Part shown: positions 5,954 through 14,338 of the stretch, piece after piece | Position numbering within the stretch: the stretch's first letter is position 1 | Layout: each line of letters starts with the position of its first letter | Assembly (NCBI GenBank): GCA_025963345.1 | Contig: JAOPUS010000014.1 | Coordinates: 1-16,200 of the forward strand | Length of the DNA: 16,200 nucleotides | Source of the DNA: Blastococcus sp. | GTDB taxonomy: Bacteria; Actinomycetota; Actinomycetes; Mycobacteriales; Geodermatophilaceae | Direction: 5' to 3' | The notes under the pieces: generated by a model | Seen by the model: the letters and a program-made list of their open reading frames with translations, nothing else | Databases searched by the model: none | What the model was told of the DNA's origin: nothing | Made by a program: the position numbers and the translations under genes

Positions 5954-7423
5954 TCACCGTGTCGGGCTTGCCGGCTCGTGCTCGGTCGGAGGGGCGACGT
6001 CCGCGACGGACTTCTGCCTCGCCACGGTGAGGTCACGGGCCTCTGCGTAGCGGTCGCGGACGGCCCGGACGACGTCGCCGTCGTAGGTCTGCACCCCAGC
6101 GCGATTCCACCGCGGCGGCTCCGGGTTCCCGCTGAGCGTCCAGGCGGCCTGCCGGGCGGCCCCGTCCGCGACGTACTCCCCTGGTGGCGGGACCAGCACC
6201 GGGCGCCCCAGCACGGTCGGTGCGATCCGCTGGACAGCCGGGGAACGGGCGCCGCCCCCCACGAGGACGACCCGATCGACCCGCGCACCGGACGCGACGA
6301 GCGCATCGAGGCCGTCGGCCAGACCGCACAGCAGTCCCTCGACGGCGGCGCGTGCCAGATGCGCGGCCGTCGCGGTCGTCAGGCGCAGCCCGTGCACGGC
6401 GCCCGTGGACTCCGGCCGATCCGGGGTCCGTTCGCCCTCCAGATAGGGGACGAGGACGAGCCCGTCCGCGCCCGGCGGGGCCGAGAGTGCGAGCCGCGCC
6501 AGTTCCTCGTGGTCGACGCGCAGCATTCCGGCGACGGCGTCGAGCACACGGGCCGCGTTGAGCGTCGCGATCAGCGGCAGGAACCGGCCGGTCGCATCGG
6601 CGAAGCCCGCGACCGAGCCGGTCGGGTCGGCGGTGGGCGCCTCGGCCACCGAACAGACGACTCCGGACGTGCCGATGGACACGACGGCGTCACCGGGGCG
6701 GGTGTCGAGCCCGAGGGCCGCGGCAGCGTTGTCCCCCGTGCCCGGGCCGAGCACGGGGCCCTCGGCCATGGTGCCGGCCGGCGTGGACGGGCCCACGACC
6801 CGTGGAACGACCGCTGCGTGCCCCAGAGCGCGCTCGAGCAGGTCACCGCGGTAGCTGCCGGTCCCGGGTGACCAGTAGCCGGTTCCACTGGCGTCCCCCC
6901 GATCGGTCCGGAGCCCCTCGAGGGTCGGGTCTGTGCCGAGCCGCCAGGTCAGCCAGTCGTGCGGCAGACACACAGCGGCCGTGCGGGCTGCCGATTCCGG
7001 CTCGTGCTCGGCCAGCCAGCGCAGCTTGGTCACGGTGAAGGACGCGACCGGGACGGAGCCCACGGCCTCCGCCCATGCCCGGCGGCCCCTCTCACCGCCC
7101 CCCAGTTCGGCGATCAGGTCCCGGGCGGCAGCGGCGGACCGCGTGTCGTTCCACAGCAGTGCGGGCCGGACCACCCGGCCGGAGTCGTCGAGGGTCACCA
7201 TCCCGTGCTGCTGTGCCCCCACCGCGACCGCCGCCACGTCGCCGAGCCCACCGGCCTGGTCCACCGCCTCCTGCAACGCCGTCCACCACGCTTCCGGATG
7301 CACCTCCGTGCCTTCCGGGTGCCCGGCCCGTCCCTGCCGAACCAACGCGCCGGTCTGCGCGTTCCGGATGACGACCTTGCAGGACTGTGTCGACGAGTCG
7401 ACGCCGGCGACCAGGGCATCCAC
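5954..7423 (-). CDS. xylB: Xylulokinase (FGGY family)
   Basis: A 489-residue cytosolic kinase that phosphorylates D-xylulose to D-xylulose 5-phosphate, feeding the pentose phosphate pathway. Visible FGGY features are the N-terminal phosphate-binding loop GVDSSTQSCKVVI (D9), GAQQHGMVTLD, ALLWNDTRSAAAARDL, the GDASGTGYW substrate loop and the catalytic aspartate D231 in GPGTGDNAAAALG. These are followed by VSIGTSGVV, LVPYLEGERTPDRPES and the ATP-site VVLVGGGARSP near the C-terminus. WNDTR, SGTGYW and the size favour xylulokinase over glycerol or gluconate kinases. The start is GTG at 7423 with a GGAGGGAG tract upstream at slightly long spacing. It lies between the ABC ATPase and the mannitol dehydrogenase-family gene, matching its place in known polyol operons such as Pseudomonas mtl. 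Confidence 0.92.
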   Translation of the reverse strand: MDALVAGVDSSTQSCKVVIRNAQTGALVRQGRAGHPEGTEVHPEAWWTALQEAVDQAGGLGDVAAVAVGAQQHGMVTLDDSGRVVRPALLWNDTRSAAAARDLIAELGGGERGRRAWAEAVGSVPVASFTVTKLRWLAEHEPESAARTAAVCLPHDWLTWRLGTDPTLEGLRTDRGDASGTGYWSPGTGSYRGDLLERALGHAAVVPRVVGPSTPAGTMAEGPVLGPGTGDNAAAALGLDTRPGDAVVSIGTSGVVCSVAEAPTADPTGSVAGFADATGRFLPLIATLNAARVLDAVAGMLRVDHEELARLALSAPPGADGLVLVPYLEGERTPDRPESTGAVHGLRLTTATAAHLARAAVEGLLCGLADGLDALVASGARVDRVVLVGGGARSPAVQRIAPTVLGRPVLVPPPGEYVADGAARQAAWTLSGNPEPPRWNRAGVQTYDGDVVRAVRDRYAEARDLTVARQKSVADVAPPTEHEPASPTR

Positions 7424-7516
7424 GGTGCTGACCCACTCCCTCCTGCACCCGTCGATCTGGGATCCCCGCGAGCACCGCGGTCACGGTGTTCCCCGCGAAG
7501 GCTGGCCGGACAGGAG

Positions 7517-8629
<1,113 letters not shown>

Positions 8630-8643
8630 GAAGCCTGTCTCCT

Positions 8644-9681
8644 TCAGGAAGCGGTGTGAGTGGGTTGTCCGGTCTGCGGATGGATGACGACCTTGACCGA
8701 CTGCGGGTCGCGTCGCCCCGCCGTCAGTGCCTCCTCCGCTTGGTGGAGCTGGAAGGTGCCGGTGACCAGGCGGTCGAGGTCGACCCGTCCCGAGGCGACC
8801 AGTGCGATGGCGGTTGGCCAGGTGTTGGCGTAGCGAAATGTGCCGGTCAGCTCGAGTTCGCGCTCCTGCACGACCGACAACGGCAGAGGGACCTCATCGC
8901 CCCCCATTCCCACAAGGACTGCCCGGCCGGCGCGATCCAGAGCGCGGATGGCCTCGCTGATCGCCGGGGGATGACCGGAGCACTCGAGGAGCACCTCGGG
9001 GGGCCGGTCCAGGTCGGCGACGCTCGTCTCCCGCGCGTCGACCGTTTCGGTAGCTCCCAGGTCCCTGGCCAGCGCCAGCCGCGCGGGATTGACGTCGGAC
9101 ACGATCACCTCGGTCGCTCCGAAGGCCAGCGCCGTCTGCACGGCTACCAACCCGATCGGTCCGGCGCCGGTGACGAGCACCCTGGAGCCGGCGGTGACGT
9201 GTCCCTTCATGCATGCCCACACGCCCACGGACAGCGGCTCGAGCAGGGCCGCGGCATCATCGCTGATGCTGTCCGGTACCGGATGGGCGAAGGCCTCGTG
9301 CACGACGACGTACTCGGCGAACGCGCCGTCGATGGGTGGCGTGGCGAAGAAGCGCATGTTCGGGCAGAGGTTGTAGCGCCCCGCCAGGCACTGCCGACAG
9401 GACATGTCCGGCACACCGGGTTCGACGGAGACGCGCTGGCCGACCGCTGGTCGGGTCACTCCGGGACCGACCTCCGCCACCTCCCCCGCGGCCTCGTGGC
9501 CCAGTACCAGCGGCGCCTCCACCACGAAGCTTCCGATGCGTCCGTGGTCGTAGTAGTGGGTATCCGAGCCGCACACCCCCACCGATCGAATCCGGACCAC
9601 GACCTCACCCGGGCCTGCCTGGGGGACAGGCCGGTCCTCGATGACCACGTCCCCGGGGCCGTGGAGCACTGCAGCCCTCAT
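8644..9681 (-). CDS. Zinc-dependent polyol dehydrogenase (sorbitol/xylitol dehydrogenase type)
   Basis: A 345-residue medium-chain dehydrogenase. The catalytic zinc ligands C37 (VGVCGSDTHYYDHGRIG) and H62-E63 (LVLGHEAAG) are present, and the segment is very like sorbitol and xylitol dehydrogenases (CGSDvHYw..GriG.f). The NAD site reads VTGAGPIGLVAVQ with an acidic residue after the second strand (VSDVN), predicting NAD over NADP. The reaction is polyol to 2-ketose: sorbitol to fructose, or xylitol to D-xylulose. The structural-zinc loop is incomplete: C95, C98 and C106 remain but D92 occupies the first cysteine position. The ATG at 9681 begins the conserved MRAAVLHGPGDVVIE; a longer open frame upstream is a shadow of the permease gene. 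The SD is weak (AAGAAAG). It sits between the permease and ATPase genes. Confidence 0.9.
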   Translation of the reverse strand: MRAAVLHGPGDVVIEDRPVPQAGPGEVVVRIRSVGVCGSDTHYYDHGRIGSFVVEAPLVLGHEAAGEVAEVGPGVTRPAVGQRVSVEPGVPDMSCRQCLAGRYNLCPNMRFFATPPIDGAFAEYVVVHEAFAHPVPDSISDDAAALLEPLSVGVWACMKGHVTAGSRVLVTGAGPIGLVAVQTALAFGATEVIVSDVNPARLALARDLGATETVDARETSVADLDRPPEVLLECSGHPPAISEAIRALDRAGRAVLVGMGGDEVPLPLSVVQERELELTGTFRYANTWPTAIALVASGRVDLDRLVTGTFQLHQAEEALTAGRRDPQSVKVVIHPQTGQPTHTAS

Positions 9682-9746
9682 GTGTGGTCTTTCTTCAGCC
9701 TGCCCGGGGGATGCCGGGGCGCCTGCGACGGTGGTAGATCCTGCGT

Positions 9747-10640
9747 TCACTTCACGGCGCCGAGAGAGAGGCCCTGGACGAGCTTGTCCTGGGCAGCGAA
9801 GCCGGCGATGAGGACCGGCAGCGACACCACGAACGCGGCCGCGCAGACCTTCGCGAGGAACAACCCCTGGCTCGTGACGAACCCGGTGAGGTACACCGGC
9901 GCCGTCTCGGCGCGGGTGCCGGTCAGAACCCGGGCCATGAGCAGTTCGTTCCAGGAGAAGATGAAGCAGATCAGCGACGTCGCGGCGATCCCCGGCAGGA
10001 CGACCGGCCCGACCACGCGCCGCAAGGTCAGGAGGAGCCCCGCGCCGTCCATCGACGCCGCCTCCAGGATCTCCACGGGGACCTCGGCGAGGAACGACCG
10101 CATCATCCAGACCGCGATCGGCAGGTTCATCGAGGTGTACAGCACGATGAGGAACCAGATGTTGTCCAGCAGCCCGGTGTACTGCGCGAACAGGTAGATG
10201 GGCAGCAGGCCGGCCACGATCGGCAGCATCTTGGTGGACAGGAAGAAGAACATGACGTCGGTCCACTTGCGGACCGGCCGGATGGACAGCGCGTAGGCCG
10301 CGGGGATGGCCAGCACGAGCACCAGGATCGTGGACAGCACGCTGGCCGTGAGCGAGTTGAGCAGCGACGGCCACGGGCTGGCACCACCCCCGGCGCCGAA
10401 GAACTCCCGGTAGCCCTGCAGGGTCAACGGCGCGGCCAGGGACGGTGGGTTCGTGGCCGCGTCCGCCTCGCTGTGGAAGGACGTGAGCACCATCCACAGC
10501 ACGGGCAGCACGAAGAGGATCCCGATCACCCAGGCAGCCAGGGCGAGGGCCGGCCCGCCACGCTCCCGCCGCTTCTTCCGTGGCGCCCCTTCCGGTGTGC
10601 GCGTCGCGGGCACCGGTCCGACATCGGTGGTGGCGGTCAT
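9747..10640 (-). CDS. Carbohydrate ABC transporter permease, MalG type
   Basis: A 297-residue inner-membrane permease with about six transmembrane segments. The first is near residues 32-53 (LALAAWVIGILFVLPVLWMVL), then a periplasmic loop with LTLQGYREFF typical of MalG-like subunits. The cytoplasmic EAA loop that docks with the ATPase reads EILEAASMDGAGLLLTLRRVVGP..LPG at about residues 190-218. The C-terminal QDKLVQGLSLGAVK is the usual end of this family. The basic N-terminus (RKKRRERGG) precedes the first helix. Its ATG overlaps the stop of the MalF-type gene (ATGA at 10637-10640), indicating coupled synthesis of the two pore subunits in equal amounts. Similarity to SmoG/MtlG-type polyol permeases is inferred mainly from context. 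Confidence 0.95.
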   Translation of the reverse strand: MTATTDVGPVPATRTPEGAPRKKRRERGGPALALAAWVIGILFVLPVLWMVLTSFHSEADAATNPPSLAAPLTLQGYREFFGAGGGASPWPSLLNSLTASVLSTILVLVLAIPAAYALSIRPVRKWTDVMFFFLSTKMLPIVAGLLPIYLFAQYTGLLDNIWFLIVLYTSMNLPIAVWMMRSFLAEVPVEILEAASMDGAGLLLTLRRVVGPVVLPGIAATSLICFIFSWNELLMARVLTGTRAETAPVYLTGFVTSQGLFLAKVCAAAFVVSLPVLIAGFAAQDKLVQGLSLGAVK

Positions 10641-11602
10641 CGCGCGTTCTCCTCACGGAACAGGCTCGACACCGTGCGCAGCGCCAGCGTGGCGATGATG
10701 ATGGTGCCGATGACGACGACGACGCCTGCGGCGGAGGCCCGGCCGTAGTCGTGGGCCTGATAGAAGGTCTGGTAGATCGTGTAGGGCAGGTTCGCGGTAC
10801 CCAGCCCGCCGGACGTGATCGTGAAGACGTAGTCGAAGTTCTGCACGATGTAGATCGCGCCCAGCAGCCCGCCGAGTTCGAGGTACTGGCGCAGGTGCGG
10901 AAAGGTCATGTAGCGGAAGATCTGCCACGCGCTCGCGCCGTCGATGCGGGCGGCCTCGATGACGTCCAGGGGACGGCTCTGCAGCCCGGCGAGCAGGATC
11001 AGCATCATGAAAGGGGTCCACTGCCAGATCAGGGCGACCTCGATGGAGACCAGCGGCGCAGTGGTGATCCAATCCGGCTGGGGCGGGTTGCTCGAGCCGA
11101 ACAGGCTCCAGATCCAGGTGAGCGCGCCGTTCAGCAGGCCGTACTCCGGGTTGTAGAGCGCGTGCTTCCACAACAACGCGGCCGCCACAGGGACGATGAG
11201 GAAAGGCGTGATCATCATCGTTCGCACGATCCCGCGGCCGCGGAACTTCCGGTCCAGGAGCAGCGCGATCACCATGCCGAGCAACAGGCTGACCAGGACG
11301 ACCACCACGGTGAGCTCGATCGTGACGATGATCGAGTCGCGCATGTTGACGTCGGTCAGCACGCTCACGTAGTTGCTCACACCGGTGAAGCCGCGTTCGT
11401 CCGGGTAGTAGGCGTTCCAGTTCATGAACGAGATGACCAGCGTGGCCACGAACGGCAGCTGGGTCACCACGATCGTGAAGATGAGCGCCGGCAACAGCGG
11501 GGCCCGGCGGGCCCAGTCGGCCGACCGACGTAATGCACCACTGGGTTGAGCCGGCCCCGTTCCCGGTTCGGCCCCGCGGCTGCGTTCGAGCGTGGCGCTC
11601 AT
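10637..11602 (-). CDS. Carbohydrate ABC transporter permease, MalF type
   Basis: A 321-residue inner-membrane permease, the partner of the MalG-type subunit. After a roughly 35-residue polar N-terminus comes PLLPALIFTIVVTQLPFVAT, then FMNWNAYYPDERGFTGVSNY, a pattern usual for polyol/trehalose-type MalF proteins. TMITPFLIVPVAAALLWKHALYNP-like and WQWTPFMMLILLAGLQ segments follow. The EAA loop reads DVIEAARIDGASAWQIFRYMTFPHL. The ATG at 11602 has AGGAGG four bases upstream. The gap to the solute-binding protein stop is 86 nt and shows no obvious terminator. It would form a heterodimeric channel for the polyol delivered by the binding lipoprotein. Confidence 0.95.
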   Translation of the reverse strand: MSATLERSRGAEPGTGPAQPSGALRRSADWARRAPLLPALIFTIVVTQLPFVATLVISFMNWNAYYPDERGFTGVSNYVSVLTDVNMRDSIIVTIELTVVVVLVSLLLGMVIALLLDRKFRGRGIVRTMMITPFLIVPVAAALLWKHALYNPEYGLLNGALTWIWSLFGSSNPPQPDWITTAPLVSIEVALIWQWTPFMMLILLAGLQSRPLDVIEAARIDGASAWQIFRYMTFPHLRQYLELGGLLGAIYIVQNFDYVFTITSGGLGTANLPYTIYQTFYQAHDYGRASAAGVVVVIGTIIIATLALRTVSSLFREENAR

Positions 11603-11688
11603 GCCGCCTCCTCTGCTGTCGTCCGGTCAGGCCGCGCGGGTGGCGCGCGGGTCGGCGTGCGGGCCGTGGAAACGCTCGTCCGGTCCGG

Positions 11689-13050
11689 TCACCCTGACCG
11701 CTCCCGGTACCGCACGGCCACGTCCTCGGCGAGCTGCTGTCCCCGTGCGAGCGCTGCGTCCACCGTGGTCTTCCCCGCGATCGCGGAGCTGACCTCCTGC
11801 GACACCTGGGTACCGAGGTCGGGGAACTCGGGGATGTCGACGAACTGGATGCCCGGCGCCGGGCGCGGCTGGACCCCGGGGTTGTTGGGGTCGGCGCTCA
11901 GGATCGCGTCGAGCGTGGGCTTGGCAAACGCCCCCGCCTCCTGGAGGTACTGGGGGTTCTCGTACGTCGATGCACGCTTGCCGGCCGGCACCCGGGACCA
12001 GCCGAGCTCGGAGCCGACGAGTTCCTCGTACTGCTTGCTGGAGGCCCAGGAGATGAACTTCCAGGCGTCGTCCTTCTTGGTGCTGGCCTGCTGAATGCCC
12101 CACGACCAGGTATAGAGCCACCCGGAGCTGGCCGTCTTGACCACCGGCGCGGCGACGTACCCCATCTTTCCCCGCACCGGGGAGTCAGCGGCCTCGAAGG
12201 ATCCCGCGGCCGAGGTCGCGTCGTACCACATGGCGGCGTTGCCCTGGATGACGTTGTTCAGGCACTCGGTGAAGCCGGCTTGCGGCGCACCGATCTCGCC
12301 GTGCGCCCGGACCAGGTCGACGTAGAACTGCACGGCCTCCTGGAACCCGTCACTGTCGACCTGGGGCTGCCAGTCCTTGGTGAACCAGGTGCCCCCGAAG
12401 GTGTTCACCACGGTGGTGAGTGGGGCGAAGATCTGCCCCCATCCCGGCTGCCCCCGCAGGCAGATCCCGGCCATCCCGGGTTGGGCACCGTCGACCTTGG
12501 CCGCGATGTCCGCGACTTGCTGCCATGTCGGTTTCGCCGGCATCTCGATGCCCTCGGCCGCCAGGACGTCCTGCCGGTACATCAGGAACGAGGACTCGCC
12601 GTAGAACGGTTCGCCGAAGAGCTTGCCGCCCGAGGACAGAGATTCCGTCATCGGCGGCAGGATGTCGCTCTGATCGAAGGTCGGATCGGCCGCCACGTAG
12701 TCGTCCAGCGGCGCTATCCACTTGCTCTTGGCGTAGATCGGGATCTCGAAGTTGCTGACGGTGGCGATGTCGTACTGGCCCGCCTGGCTGGAGAACTCCT
12801 GGCTGATCTTGTCCCGGACGTCGTTCTCCGGCAGCACGGTGAAGTTCACGGTGATGCCGGTGTCCTTGGTGAAGTGTTCGGCGGTGAGCTGCTCGAGGTC
12901 GACCATCTGCGGGTTGTTGACCATCAGCACGTTGATGCTGTTCGGCCCACCGCCGCCGGGACCTCCACCCCACCCGGCGCAACCGGTCAACACGAGCGTC
13001 AGGACGATCATCGGCGCGAGGCCGGCACCGCGTCGTATGTGCTCAGGCAC
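11689..13050 (-). CDS. Extracellular solute-binding lipoprotein of a polyol/sugar ABC transporter
   Basis: A 453-residue family 1 solute-binding protein. A basic N-terminus (EHIRRG) and short hydrophobic core end in the lipobox LTGC, so C24 should be lipidated and the mature protein anchored outside the membrane. A glycine-rich linker follows, then the binding fold, starting INVLMVNNPQMVDLEQL. GWGQIFAPLTTVVNTFGGTWF, GNAAMWYDATSAAGSFE and YTWSWGIQQASTKKDDAWKFI resemble SmoE/MtlE-type polyol-binding proteins. The start is GTG at 13050, with AAAGGA seven bases upstream; starting at M14 would destroy the signal peptide. As first gene of the operon it probably sets ligand specificity. The leader carries the large hairpin at 13078-13125. 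Confidence 0.94.
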   Translation of the reverse strand: MPEHIRRGAGLAPMIVLTLVLTGCAGWGGGPGGGGPNSINVLMVNNPQMVDLEQLTAEHFTKDTGITVNFTVLPENDVRDKISQEFSSQAGQYDIATVSNFEIPIYAKSKWIAPLDDYVAADPTFDQSDILPPMTESLSSGGKLFGEPFYGESSFLMYRQDVLAAEGIEMPAKPTWQQVADIAAKVDGAQPGMAGICLRGQPGWGQIFAPLTTVVNTFGGTWFTKDWQPQVDSDGFQEAVQFYVDLVRAHGEIGAPQAGFTECLNNVIQGNAAMWYDATSAAGSFEAADSPVRGKMGYVAAPVVKTASSGWLYTWSWGIQQASTKKDDAWKFISWASSKQYEELVGSELGWSRVPAGKRASTYENPQYLQEAGAFAKPTLDAILSADPNNPGVQPRPAPGIQFVDIPEFPDLGTQVSQEVSSAIAGKTTVDAALARGQQLAEDVAVRYRERSG

Positions 13051-13062
13051 AGGTGGGTCCTT

Positions 13063-13203
13063 TCATCGCTGCGCCGACCGCTCTCGAAGCGTCAGCCGGA
13101 GCCCCGGCTGACGCTTCGAGAGCGGCGCGAGATGGGCACCACAGGGCGCTGTGCGAGCGAGGGTCCCCATCGCGTCGCCGAGTTCTGCGGGTGTGGCTGT
13201 CAT
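13063..13203 (-). CDS. Possible leader ORF ahead of the binding-protein gene
   Basis: A 46-codon frame (ATG at 13203, preceded by a G-run seven bases upstream) fills most of the leader and stops 12 nt before the binding-protein GTG. It is unlike any protein I know, and its last third is encoded by the inverted repeat. It may be chance; it is listed because it lies downstream of the predicted promoter and would be translated across the hairpin. Confidence 0.15.
   Translation of the reverse strand: MTATPAELGDAMGTLARTAPCGAHLAPLSKRQPGLRLTLRERSAQR
13078..13125. repeat. 48-bp inverted repeat (22-bp perfect arms)
   Basis: Arms 13078-13099 and 13104-13125 are perfectly complementary with a 4-nt spacer (AGCC). 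It lies 28-75 bp upstream of the binding-protein start, within its predicted leader. No T-run follows on either strand, so it does not look like an intrinsic terminator. No other copy was seen in the window. Confidence 0.9.
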
Positions 13204-13230
13204 CGTCGAGCCCCCCACCGCGCGCTGGCC

Positions 13231-13242
13231 GCTCATATGAGC
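13231..13242. promoter_or_regulatory. Operator candidate 1 for the SorC-family regulator
   Basis: A perfect palindrome, GCTCATATGAGC. With its flanks (13230-13245) it matches the second site at 13323-13338 in 15 of 16 bases. It lies about 25 bp past the -10 box of the transport-operon promoter. Confidence 0.6.
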
Positions 13243-13267
13243 AGGTCCAATCCCAGGTGTGATGTGA

Positions 13268-13296
13268 GTCATAGTCTTGACTTGGATGCGCGTCAA
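13268..13296 (-). promoter_or_regulatory. Predicted promoter of the polyol transport operon
   Basis: On the minus strand, TTGACG (13291-13296) and TATGAC (13268-13273) are separated by 17 bp. Predicted transcription starts near 13261, giving a leader of about 210 nt that contains operator 1 and the inverted repeat. Confidence 0.5.
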
Positions 13297-13305
13297 GGGG
13301 ATGTT
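13277..13305 (+). promoter_or_regulatory. Predicted promoter of the SorC-kinase unit
   Basis: On the plus strand, TTGACT (13277-13282) and GATGTT (13300-13305) are separated by 17 bp. The -10 is weak. Its -35 is nearly back to back with that of the divergent promoter, the two forming the inverted repeat CTTGAC/GTCAAG. Confidence 0.4.
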
Positions 13306-13323
13306 TCCCGGCTGTAATCAGAC

Positions 13324-13335
13324 GCTCAGATGAGC
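13324..13335. promoter_or_regulatory. Operator candidate 2 for the SorC-family regulator
   Basis: The near-perfect palindrome GCTCAGATGAGC ends directly against the AGGAGG ribosome-binding site of the regulator gene. Binding there would give autoregulation by blocking transcript elongation from the predicted promoter. Confidence 0.6.
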
Positions 13336-13345
13336 AGGAGGCTTG

Positions 13346-14296
13346 ATGAAAGACGGGCTCGTCGGGCCCGCTCATGTCGTGCTCATGGCATCCCTCGCCC
13401 GCGGCCATTTCATCCGGGGGAGGTCGAAGATCGAGCTTGCCGAAGAGTTCGGCCTGAGCCGCTTCAAGGTGGCTCGGCTCATCGACGAGGCGCGGGACAG
13501 CGGGCTCGTCCGCATCGAGATCCGTTACCACGGCGAGATCGACGTCGACCTGTCGGCACGGCTCCGAGAGCGGTTCGAGTTGACGCACTCGATCGTCGTG
13601 GACACCCCCGAGGACGACGCGGCGTCGCTGCGCGAGCATCTCGGGCGAGCAGCAGCCGAGCTGCTCAGCGAGGTCATCACATCCGAGGACGTGCTCGGTC
13701 TCGCGTGGGCGCGCGCAGTGAGCGCGATGGTTCGGTCGCTCCGCCCGTTGCCCGGCACGGCAGTCGTCCAGCTCACGGGCGCGCTCGCGCTCCCGGACGG
13801 GCGCGACACCTCTGTCGACGTCGTTCGGGACGTGGCCACATCCTCGGGCGGGAGGGCCCACCTCTTCTACGCGCCGTTCACCGTTCCCGACGCCGCAACG
13901 GCCGCCGTGCTCCGCCAGCAGCCGGAGGTGGCGCGGGCCTTCGACCAGCTGCCATCAGTCACCAAAGCGGTAGCCGGTATCGGTCTGTGGGAGCCCGGCC
14001 AGTCAACCCTGTACGACGCGTCATCGGAGCTCGACCGCGAGGAGCTGCGCCGGCTCGGGGTGTGTGCCGACATCTCCGGCGTCTTCTTGGACGCCGCCGG
14101 AGAACCGGTCAGAACCGAGCTGGCCGAGCGCATGATCGGAATCAACCATGAGCAGATGCGGGCGATCCCCGAGCTCATCGCCATTCCCTACGGCGTGGCG
14201 AAGGCCCCGGCCGTCCGTGCCGCCCTCCGCAGCGGCCTCATCGGCGGCATCGTCACCCACACGGCGCTCGCGCAGCTAGTGCTGGACGACACATGA
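13346..14296 (+). CDS. SorC/DeoR-like sugar-binding transcriptional regulator
   Basis: A 316-residue regulator. An N-terminal helix-turn-helix at about residues 27-56 (SKIELAEEFGLSRFKVARLI followed by DEARDSGLVRIEI) precedes a SorC-type sugar-phosphate-binding effector domain filling the rest. Family markers are GLAWARAVSAM, GIGLWEPGQSTLYD, DAAGEPVRTELAERMIGI, YGVAKAPAVRAALRSGLIGGIVTH and the closing TALAQLVLDD. Family knowledge: such proteins act as tetramers and respond to phosphorylated sugars; here xylulose 5-phosphate or a similar metabolite would be sensible, by inference. ATG at 13346 is preferred over the adjacent TTG at 13343 because AGGAGG ends four bases before it. It is divergent from the polyol operon and most likely controls both that operon and itself through the paired palindromes. 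Confidence 0.93.
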   Translation: MKDGLVGPAHVVLMASLARGHFIRGRSKIELAEEFGLSRFKVARLIDEARDSGLVRIEIRYHGEIDVDLSARLRERFELTHSIVVDTPEDDAASLREHLGRAAAELLSEVITSEDVLGLAWARAVSAMVRSLRPLPGTAVVQLTGALALPDGRDTSVDVVRDVATSSGGRAHLFYAPFTVPDAATAAVLRQQPEVARAFDQLPSVTKAVAGIGLWEPGQSTLYDASSELDREELRRLGVCADISGVFLDAAGEPVRTELAERMIGINHEQMRAIPELIAIPYGVAKAPAVRAALRSGLIGGIVTHTALAQLVLDDT

Positions 14297-14338
14297 TGGC
14301 TCGCCGCGGGACACCCGTGGAGGCGCCGGAGGAAACCG

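Noticed and set aside
4482..6050. 522-codon plus-strand open frame
   Set aside because: Antisense shadow of the mannitol dehydrogenase-family gene, whose conserved catalytic residues prove the coding strand.
9682..10656. Upstream extension of the zinc dehydrogenase frame, giving a 670-residue fusion
   Set aside because: The extension is out-of-frame translation of the MalG-type permease gene; the dehydrogenase family begins at MRAAVLHGPG.
13371..13388. Further GCTCAT half-sites inside the regulator gene
   Set aside because: They are direct, not palindromic, and fall in ordinary coding sequence (AHVVLMA), so they were not counted as operators.
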